From contig WJYM01000004.1 in assembly GCA_009668205.1 (NCBI GenBank), positions 124,001-188,000 of the forward strand: a DNA stretch of 64,000 nucleotides. Reading direction: 5' to 3'. The notes under the pieces were generated by a model. It was not told where the DNA came from. It worked only from the letters and a program-made list of their open reading frames with translations, and made no database searches. The DNA is from Enterobacteriaceae bacterium RIT691. GTDB lineage: Bacteria > Pseudomonadota > Gammaproteobacteria > Enterobacterales > Enterobacteriaceae. Positions 56,991 through 64,000 of this stretch are shown piece after piece (position 1 is the first letter of the stretch; the number at the start of each line of letters is the position of its first letter). Made by a program: the position numbers and the translations under genes.

Positions 56991-57015
56991 AAAGGGCAAT
57001 AAAATATTACCCTTT
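56991..57015 (-). terminator. Possible dapB terminator
   Basis: On the minus strand AAAGGGTAAT-ATTTT-ATTGCCCTTT forms a 10-bp stem with one mismatch, then AATTTTAATC. It lies 51 bp after the dapB stop. The stem is weak. Confidence 0.5.
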
Positions 57016-57066
57016 GCAATCAAGACATTAAGATTGCCACAACCACATCACGATGGGTAAAAATGG

Positions 57067-57951
<885 letters not shown>

Positions 57952-58031
57952 CTACCTCAAAACATCGATAATTAGAAATTAACGTTAAACGCCGGCCAAT
58001 ATCAGTAAAAGACATAGCGTTTCGGTAGAAA

Positions 58032-58946
58032 TTACGGTGCCAGGGCAAAAACCTCTGCTACCCACTGTTGGAAACCGACGACATCAAGGTCCAGAGCAAC
58101 CTGCGCGTTCGCCGGGCGCTGATAGCGATTGTCTATATCAACGACGGTGGTTCCCGCCGTCCAGGTGCCTTGTGTCTCTACGGCAACAAAACAAGACTTC
58201 AGCGTAAACAACTCAGGGCGCACCAGCCAGGCGATGGCACAAAGATCGTGCATCCTTAACCCTTCGCCCATGCTGCCGCTGCGATAGTGACTAAATAGCG
58301 AATGCAGCATCTTCCCGGTTTTATTGAGCGTAGGCAGTTTTGCCAGATACTCCGGCGTGAGCATCGCCTGATTGGTGACATCGAGGCCGCACATGACAAT
58401 CTCCAGCCCGCTCTGGAAAACACGCTCAGCGGCTTCAGGATCGATAGCGATATTGAATTCAGCATTCGGCGTGAAGTTACCGCGCCCGGCCGAACCGCCC
58501 ATAATCACCAGTCTGCGGATATTGAATGTGCATTCCGGATAGTGCGTCAGCAGCAATGCGATGTTGGTCAGTGGCCCTATGGCCACCAGCGTCATCGGTT
58601 CCGGCGCGCTCATCAGTTTGTCACGGATAGCCATAAACGCAGGCTTAGCAAGAGGCTGACGCTGATGTTCGACAAAATCATACCCTTCCATGCCTGACTC
58701 GCCGTGAACGTATGCAGCATCGCGCAGAGGGCGTAGCAAAGGGGTAGCTGCACCTTGTGCCACCGTGACATCGGCCTGCCAGAAATGCAGAAGCTGTAGC
58801 GCATTCCGGGTGGTTTTCTCAACCGAAACATTGCCCGCGACGGTCGTTATCATCTGGAGATCAAGCTCGGGGGCAAACAGCGCTGCGGCAATGGCCGCGG
58901 CGTCATCAATGCCAGGATCGGTGTCAAGAATGAACGGTAACGTCAT
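58032..58946 (-). CDS. rihC: Ribonucleoside hydrolase RihC
   Basis: Nonspecific hydrolase that splits purine and pyrimidine ribonucleosides into base and ribose. It has 304 residues as in E. coli. The Ca-binding motif DTDPGIDDA is at residues 8-16, and the [11 protein letters not shown] and HDLCAIAWL segments are typical of the nucleoside hydrolase family. It is the distal gene of the ileS-lspA-fkpB-ispH-rihC cluster, but a terminator lies directly before it. Confidence 0.95.
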   Translation of the reverse strand: MTLPFILDTDPGIDDAAAIAAALFAPELDLQMITTVAGNVSVEKTTRNALQLLHFWQADVTVAQGAATPLLRPLRDAAYVHGESGMEGYDFVEHQRQPLAKPAFMAIRDKLMSAPEPMTLVAIGPLTNIALLLTHYPECTFNIRRLVIMGGSAGRGNFTPNAEFNIAIDPEAAERVFQSGLEIVMCGLDVTNQAMLTPEYLAKLPTLNKTGKMLHSLFSHYRSGSMGEGLRMHDLCAIAWLVRPELFTLKSCFVAVETQGTWTAGTTVVDIDNRYQRPANAQVALDLDVVGFQQWVAEVFALAP

Positions 58947-58957
58947 GATTCCTCCAT

Positions 58958-58983
58958 AAAAAAAGCCAGGTTATTCACCTGGC
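58958..58983 (-). terminator. Terminator between ispH and rihC
   Basis: On the minus strand GCCAGG-TGAATAA-CCTGGC (58983-58965) is followed by seven T residues (58964-58958). The T-run ends only a few bases before the rihC GGAGG ribosome site. It should uncouple rihC from the upstream operon at least in part. Confidence 0.88.
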
Positions 58984-59011
58984 ATTCTTTCATATTCGTT
59001 GAATAAAAACC

Positions 59012-59962
59012 TTATTCCACTTCGCGGATATCCAACCGCAGCTCTTTTGGCACTTCAAAGACGATATTCTCTTCCCGCCCTTCCAGCGGAACGGCTTCAC
59101 CGCCGCCGAGTTCCTGCAGGCGAGCAATCACTTTTTGCACCAGAATATCCGGTGCGGAAGCCCCGGCCGTCACGCCCACACAGCCCGCGTCTTTCAACCA
59201 TTCTTCCTGAATATCGGTCGCATCGTCGATGAGAAACGCTGCTTTCCCCATACGCTGCGCCAGTTCAGCCAAACGGTTGGAGTTAGAGGAGTTTTTCGAC
59301 CCGACGACCAGCACCACATCCGCACGCTGTGCGAGATCCCGAACGGCTTCCTGACGATTGGTGGTGGCATAGCAGATGTCGTCTTTACGCGGACCAATGA
59401 TTTTCGGGAAGCGTTTACGCAGTGCATCAATGACATCGGAGGTATCATCAACAGAGAGCGTGGTCTGAGTCATGAACGACAACCGGGTTTCATCTTTGAC
59501 ATTGAGCTGCCAGACGTCTTCCGGCGACTCCACCAGATACATGCCCCCATCCTCGTTACTGTACTGGCCCATCGTGCCTTCCACTTCAGGGTGCCCGGCG
59601 TGGCCAATCAGAATGGACTCTTCGCCACGGCGGCTCGCACGGGCAACTTCCATATGCACTTTGGTCACCAGCGGACAGGTCGCATCAAACACCGTGAGAT
59701 CACGGTTTTTCGCTTCGTTACGCACGGCCTGAGAAACACCATGTGCCGAGAAAATCAGGATTGTACCGTCCGGCACCTCGCTGATTTGCTCGATGAAGAT
59801 TGCTCCGCTTTGACGCAGCGTGTCTACCACATAGCGGTTATGCACCACTTCGTGACGAACGTAGATGGGTGCACCAAAAATCTGCAGTGCGTTTTCAACA
59901 ATGCTGATAGCGCGGTCTACACCGGCGCAGAAACCGCGCGGGTTGGCCAACAGGATCTGCAT
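59012..59962 (-). CDS. ispH: 4-hydroxy-3-methylbut-2-enyl diphosphate reductase
   Basis: Last enzyme of the MEP isoprenoid pathway, making IPP and DMAPP. It has 316 residues as in E. coli. The three [4Fe-4S] ligands Cys12 (PRGFCAGV), Cys96 (FDATCPLV) and Cys197 ([11 protein letters not shown]) are all present. It follows fkpB by 1 bp. Confidence 0.97.
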   Translation of the reverse strand: MQILLANPRGFCAGVDRAISIVENALQIFGAPIYVRHEVVHNRYVVDTLRQSGAIFIEQISEVPDGTILIFSAHGVSQAVRNEAKNRDLTVFDATCPLVTKVHMEVARASRRGEESILIGHAGHPEVEGTMGQYSNEDGGMYLVESPEDVWQLNVKDETRLSFMTQTTLSVDDTSDVIDALRKRFPKIIGPRKDDICYATTNRQEAVRDLAQRADVVLVVGSKNSSNSNRLAELAQRMGKAAFLIDDATDIQEEWLKDAGCVGVTAGASAPDILVQKVIARLQELGGGEAVPLEGREENIVFEVPKELRLDIREVE

Positions 59963-59963
59963 G

Positions 59964-60413
59964 TTATGCCTCCAGTGCCGGGTCTATCTCCAGCACTTCA
60001 ATATCAAAATGAACGGTACGGCCAGCCAGCGGATGGTTAAAATCGACGGTGATAGAGTCGCCGTTGATTTCACGGATAACGCCAGGCATTTCGCTGCCAT
60101 CCATTGCCGTAAAGAGCATGATAGCCCCGATTTCAGGCTCGCCCGCATCCATAAACTCACGACGCGAAAAATACTGAATAAGGTCCGGGCTCGGTATGCC
60201 AAACGCGGCATCCGGCTCCAGAGAGAAGGCTTTCTTCTCCCCTTCTTTCAGCCCTAACAGATGCTGTTCAAGACCTTCAGACAGCGACGTGTCTCCCAGA
60301 CGAAACAGCGCCGGTTTGCCGTTGCTGCGGGTAGATTCCGCAGTGGAACCATCATCCAGTTTCAGCGTGAAATGCACCAGAATGGCGCTGTTGCTCTGTA
60401 CGGATTTAGACAT
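59964..60413 (-). CDS. fkpB: FKBP-type peptidyl-prolyl isomerase FkpB (SlpA)
   Basis: SlyD-like cytoplasmic prolyl isomerase and chaperone, with an FKBP domain interrupted by an insert-in-flap domain. It has 149 residues as in E. coli. The conserved ends are [11 protein letters not shown] near the N-terminus and [20 protein letters not shown] near the C-terminus. It lacks the metal-binding tail of SlyD. Confidence 0.95.
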   Translation of the reverse strand: MSKSVQSNSAILVHFTLKLDDGSTAESTRSNGKPALFRLGDTSLSEGLEQHLLGLKEGEKKAFSLEPDAAFGIPSPDLIQYFSRREFMDAGEPEIGAIMLFTAMDGSEMPGVIREINGDSITVDFNHPLAGRTVHFDIEVLEIDPALEA

Positions 60414-60451
60414 GCAGGTTGCTCTAAAGTTTAGGCTGTGTGCCAGGCTGA

Positions 60452-60543
60452 TTGCCCGGTGGCGCTACGCTGACCGGGCCTACAAGCCGGGCCTACGGGA
60501 TTCGTCGTTATAGTAGGCCGGGTAGGCAACGCGCCACCCGGCA
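60452..60543. repeat. REP cluster (BIME) between lspA and fkpB
   Basis: TGCCCGGTGGCGCTACGC...CCGGGCCTAC, a middle GCCGGGCCTACGGG and GTAGGCCGGGTAGGCAACGC...CACCCGGCA are classical REP palindromes in facing orientation. They lie inside the ileS-lspA-fkpB operon and could reduce expression of the distal genes or stabilise the ileS-lspA part. Confidence 0.9.
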
Positions 60544-60548
60544 TGGTT

Positions 60549-61043
60549 TTACGCTTGCTTCTTAGCACCAGGCAGGAAGCCTTCCAGCACAATCAATGCC
60601 GCGCCAATACAAATGGCGGAATCGGCAAGGTTGAAGGTGGCGAAATGCCAGTCGCCGACGTAGAAATCGATCATGTCGACGACAAAGCCGTGCCACAGAC
60701 GGTCAAACAGGTTGCCCAATGCGCCGCCAATGATCAGCGCGTAGGCAATGTTATTCAGCCTCTGCGTGGCTTTTGAACGGTACATCAGTACCGTCAGAAT
60801 GACGCTGATGCCAATGGCGATGCCAGCAAAGAACCAGCGCTGCCAACCGCCGCTGTCAGCTAAGAAGCTGAACGCGGCGCCATAGTTACGCGCATAGTGC
60901 AGATTGAGCGATGGGAACAGCGCCACCGTATCCCCCAGCGCAAAATGCTGGAGGATCAGGTATTTGCTGCCTAAATCGATAATCAGCACCACCACGACCA
61001 GCCACAGCCAGCGCAGCCCGCTTTTACAGATAGATTGACTCAT
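60549..61043 (-). CDS. lspA: Lipoprotein signal peptidase (SPase II)
   Basis: Inner-membrane aspartyl protease that cleaves prolipoprotein signal peptides. It has 164 residues as in E. coli, with four membrane segments. The catalytic Asp123 (VVDMIDF) and Asp141 (NLADSAI) are present. The ATG overlaps the ileS stop (TGATG) by 1 bp. Confidence 0.96.
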   Translation of the reverse strand: MSQSICKSGLRWLWLVVVVLIIDLGSKYLILQHFALGDTVALFPSLNLHYARNYGAAFSFLADSGGWQRWFFAGIAIGISVILTVLMYRSKATQRLNNIAYALIIGGALGNLFDRLWHGFVVDMIDFYVGDWHFATFNLADSAICIGAALIVLEGFLPGAKKQA

Positions 61044-63859
61044 CAGGCAAACTTACGTTTTTCACCGTCACCGGCGACATTGCTGACACAGCGGCCGCAG
61101 ATTTCTGCGTGTTCCGCCACCTGACCGACATCGTTGGTGTAATGCCAGCAACGCGGACATTTTTCACCTTCGGCTTTCTGCAACGCCACTTTCAGGCCTT
61201 TCAGCAGTTCGCTCTGCTGCGCTTCGGCAGTTGCCGCTGCATAATCCGCAACGGAAGCCCCGGAGGTCAACAGGACAAATCGTAATTCATCGCCCAATGC
61301 GGTCAGTTTCGCCGCCAGTTCCGGTTCTGCATACAGGGTGACTGCCGCTTCCAGAGAACCGCCCACTTTCTTATCCGCACGCGCCTGCTCGATGACTTTG
61401 TTCACTTCGCCACGCACTTTCAGCAGCTCGTCCCAGAAGGCATCGTTCATTGCTTCGGTATCAGCCAGACCAAACAGGCCGGTGTACCACTCGCCGGTGA
61501 AGACGTATTTCTCGCGATCGCCCGGCAGGTAGCCCCAGATTTCATCTGCGGTGAAGGACATGATCGGTGCCATCCAGCGAACCAGCGCTTCCGCGATGTG
61601 GAACAGCGCGGTCTGGCAGCTGCGACGCGCGACGCTGTCGGCCTTCGCGGTGTACTGACGGTCTTTGATGATGTCGAGGTAGAACGAGCCCATTTCAATG
61701 GAGCAGAAGCGCATCAGGCGCTGCACCACTTCGTGGAAGTCGTACGACTCATAAGCTTCCAGGATGTCTTCCTGCGCTGCCTGCGCACAGCCGACAGCCC
61801 AACGATCCAGCACCACCATTTCTTCCGGTTTCACCATGTCTTTCACCGGATCGAACCCGTTCAGGTTCGCCAGCAGGAAGCGCGCGGTGTTACGGATACG
61901 ACGATAGCTGTCGGCGGCACGTTTCAGAATTTCGTCAGAAACGGCCATTTCACCCGTGTAGTCAGTGGATGCCACCCACAGGCGCAGAATGTCAGCGCCG
62001 AGTTTGTTCATCACATCCTGCGGAGACACAGTGTTCCCGATGGATTTGGACATCTTACGGCCCTGACCATCGACGGTGAAGCCGTGAGTCAGCACCTGAC
62101 GGTAAGGCGCTTTGCCTTTCATCGCCGTGGAAATCATCAGAGAAGACATGAACCAGCCGCGATGTTGGTCAGAGCCTTCCAGATACATGTCGGCAGCGTG
62201 ACCAGAAAACTCCGGGCGCACGTCGACGACAGAGGAGTGAGTCGATCCGGAATCGAACCAAACGTCGAGGGTGTCTGGCACTTTCTCGTAAACGTCGGCG
62301 TCAGCACCCATGATGTCGCGCGGATCAAGATCCCACCACGCCTGAATGCCGTCCTGCTCAACGCGTTTCGCGACTTCTTCCATCAGCTCCAGCGTGCGTG
62401 GATGCAGCTCCTGGGTCTCTTTGTGCACGAACAGAGACATTGGAACGCCCCAGGTACGCTGACGGGAGATACACCAGTCAGGACGGTTCGCAACCATCGA
62501 CTCAATACGGGCCTGACCCCAGTCTGGGATCCACTGCACGCCTTTGATTTCAGACAGAGACTGCGCGCGCAGACCTTTCTGATCCATGCTCACGAACCAC
62601 TGTGGCGTAGCACGGAAGATGATCGGCGACTTGTGACGCCAGCAGCAAGGATAGCTGTGCTGCATTTTTTCAACGTGCAGCAACGCGCCGCTGGTACGCA
62701 GCATCTCAACGATGATGTCGTTAGCTTTGAATACGTTAATCCCGTCGAGAGACGGGTACGTGCCTGGCAGGTAAGCGCCATCCGGACCCACCGGGTTAGC
62801 GATTTCCAGATGGTATTTCTGGCTGATGGTGTAGTCGTCCGGACCGTGGCCACCGGCGGTGTGTACCGCACCGGTACCCGCATCCAGCGTAACGTGATCG
62901 CCCAGAATGGCCGGAACGTCAAAATCAAGGAACGGATGCTTAAAGCGCATCAGCTCGAGCTCGGAACCCTTAACGGTGCCCAGCACGGTGTAGTCAGTGA
63001 TGTTCGCACGCTTCAGTACGCTTTCCACCAGATCTTTCGCCAGGATCAGCGCCTGACCTTCAACCTGCACCAGCGCATAGTCGAACTCTGGAGACAGAGA
63101 GATTGCGCGGTTCGCTGGCAGCGTCCACGGGGTGGTGGTCCAGATAACCAGAGAAACCGGGCCATTGACAGAAGCGACGCCAAATTTGGCTTGCACCGCA
63201 TCCTGATCGACGGCATGGAACGCCACGTCGATGGACGGAGAGGTTTTGTCGTAATACTCAACTTCCGCTTCAGCCAGCGCAGAACGGCAGTCCACGCACC
63301 AGTGTACCGGCTTAGCCCCTTTGTGAAGATGGCCGTTGCCGATGATTTTACCCAGCGCACGGATGATGTTGGCTTCGGTGTTGAAGTCCATCGTCAGATA
63401 CGGGCGAGACCAGTCGCCCAGCACGCCCAGACGGATAAAGTCGGCACGCTGACCTTCAACCTGAGTGGCGGCGTATTCGCGGCATTTCGCGCGGAATTCT
63501 GCGGCGGTGAATTTCTCACCCGGCTTACCGAATTCCTGCTCCACTTTCAGTTCGATAGGCAGACCGTGGCAGTCCCAACCCGGCACATACGGCGAATCAA
63601 AGCCCGTCAGCCCTTTGGACTTCACGATAATGTCTTTCAGAATCTTGTTAACAGAGTGACCAATATGAATGCTGCCATTCGCATAGGGAGGGCCATCATG
63701 CAGAATGAACGTCTTTTTGCCTTTTTTCGCTGCACGGATGACGCCGTAGAGGTCATCATCGGTCCAACGGGCCAGCATTCCCGGTTCGCGTTTGGCGAGG
63801 TCGCCACGCATCGGGAACCCTGTTTCCGGCAAATTCAGGGTTGATTTATAGTCACTCAT
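61043..63859 (-). CDS. ileS: Isoleucyl-tRNA synthetase
   Basis: Class I synthetase that charges tRNA-Ile and edits valine. It has 938 residues as in E. coli. The ATP motif HIGH ([11 protein letters not shown]) is near residue 64, followed by the CP1 editing domain with [15 protein letters not shown]. The KMSKS loop is [10 protein letters not shown]. The C-terminal zinc site is CPRCWHY...CGRCVSN. It lies 33 bp after ribF, on the same strand. Confidence 0.98.
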   Translation of the reverse strand: MSDYKSTLNLPETGFPMRGDLAKREPGMLARWTDDDLYGVIRAAKKGKKTFILHDGPPYANGSIHIGHSVNKILKDIIVKSKGLTGFDSPYVPGWDCHGLPIELKVEQEFGKPGEKFTAAEFRAKCREYAATQVEGQRADFIRLGVLGDWSRPYLTMDFNTEANIIRALGKIIGNGHLHKGAKPVHWCVDCRSALAEAEVEYYDKTSPSIDVAFHAVDQDAVQAKFGVASVNGPVSLVIWTTTPWTLPANRAISLSPEFDYALVQVEGQALILAKDLVESVLKRANITDYTVLGTVKGSELELMRFKHPFLDFDVPAILGDHVTLDAGTGAVHTAGGHGPDDYTISQKYHLEIANPVGPDGAYLPGTYPSLDGINVFKANDIIVEMLRTSGALLHVEKMQHSYPCCWRHKSPIIFRATPQWFVSMDQKGLRAQSLSEIKGVQWIPDWGQARIESMVANRPDWCISRQRTWGVPMSLFVHKETQELHPRTLELMEEVAKRVEQDGIQAWWDLDPRDIMGADADVYEKVPDTLDVWFDSGSTHSSVVDVRPEFSGHAADMYLEGSDQHRGWFMSSLMISTAMKGKAPYRQVLTHGFTVDGQGRKMSKSIGNTVSPQDVMNKLGADILRLWVASTDYTGEMAVSDEILKRAADSYRRIRNTARFLLANLNGFDPVKDMVKPEEMVVLDRWAVGCAQAAQEDILEAYESYDFHEVVQRLMRFCSIEMGSFYLDIIKDRQYTAKADSVARRSCQTALFHIAEALVRWMAPIMSFTADEIWGYLPGDREKYVFTGEWYTGLFGLADTEAMNDAFWDELLKVRGEVNKVIEQARADKKVGGSLEAAVTLYAEPELAAKLTALGDELRFVLLTSGASVADYAAATAEAQQSELLKGLKVALQKAEGEKCPRCWHYTNDVGQVAEHAEICGRCVSNVAGDGEKRKFA

Positions 63860-63892
63860 CAGATTCTCGTTTCCGTATTTATCACGTTGGCA

Positions 63893-64000
63893 TTAAGCCG
63901 GGTTTGATAGCCCAAAGAACTCACGGGCCGTTAACTCATCTCGCGCGATTTGCGCTTTTAATTCGTCCAGCGAGGAAAAACGCTGCTCATTGCGTATTTT
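63893..64000 (-). CDS. ribF: Bifunctional riboflavin kinase/FAD synthetase (partial, C-terminus only)
   Basis: Makes FMN and FAD from riboflavin. Only the last 35 codons are in the window (KIRNEQRFSSLDELKAQIAR followed by DELTAREFFGLSNPA), matching the end of the E. coli protein. The start lies beyond base 64000. It is upstream of ileS, as in E. coli. Confidence 0.92.
   Translation of the reverse strand, partial: KIRNEQRFSSLDELKAQIARDELTAREFFGLSNPA

Noticed and set aside
61598-63844. A 748-codon open frame on the plus strand opposite ileS
   Set aside because: It is antisense to a fully conserved ileS and its translation is Arg/His/Gln-rich without any domain. It is a by-product of the codon bias of ileS.

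Overview
This window is a chromosomal backbone segment of a member of the Enterobacteriaceae. Gene order, protein lengths and residues follow the Escherichia coli murD-to-ribF region closely, read in the reverse direction. The ERIC and REP-type repeats, the moderately high GC content and the absence of the cai/fix/yaaU block between kefF and carB suggest an Enterobacter/Lelliottia/Leclercia-like genus. I cannot settle the species from the sequence alone.

Layout. 1-8.5 kb (minus strand): the distal-to-proximal part of the division and cell wall (dcw) cluster, murD (partial), mraY, murF, murE, ftsI, ftsL, rsmH and mraZ, with the Pmra promoter and three MraZ boxes. 9-13.8 kb (minus): cra, ilvH, ilvI and leuO. 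14.3-19.3 kb (plus): leuL leader with attenuator, then leuABCD. 19.4-21.6 kb (minus): an arsRBC arsenic resistance operon placed between leuD and setA, a junction where E. coli K-12 has no ars genes. 21.8-25 kb: setA and the small RNA sgrS with its peptide gene sgrT (minus), divergent from sgrR (plus). 25-28.5 kb: an ERIC element, a TPP riboswitch and thiBPQ (plus). 28.5-34.6 kb: yabI and araC (minus), then araBAD (plus), with an unusually short araC-araB control region. 34.6-40.7 kb: polB with a LexA box, rapA and rluA (plus). 40.8-48.6 kb: djlA (minus), then lptD-surA-pdxA-rsmA-apaG-apaH (plus). 48.7-52.1 kb (minus): folA, kefC-kefF and a small YgdI/YgdR-like lipoprotein. 52.2-57.9 kb (minus): carB, carA and dapB. 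58-64 kb (minus): rihC, ispH, fkpB, lspA, ileS and the last 35 codons of ribF.

Most of the genes are core functions: peptidoglycan precursors and septation, branched-chain amino acid synthesis, thiamine uptake, arabinose use, outer-membrane biogenesis, potassium efflux, folate, pyrimidine/arginine precursor supply, isoprenoids and lipoprotein processing. All complete protein genes look intact; I saw no frameshifts, insertion sequences, prophage, tRNA, rRNA or CRISPR array.

I did not find a clearly new multi-gene system. The most unusual points are the compacted ara regulatory region (araO2-araI1 spacing 88 bp, against about 210 bp in E. coli), the arsRBC insertion with a perfect 28-bp operator-like palindrome, a possible upstream reading frame with a strong ribosome site overlapping the rapA start, a GGGAGAGGG hairpin repeat family distinct from the classical REPs, and a terminator that abuts the rihC ribosome site.
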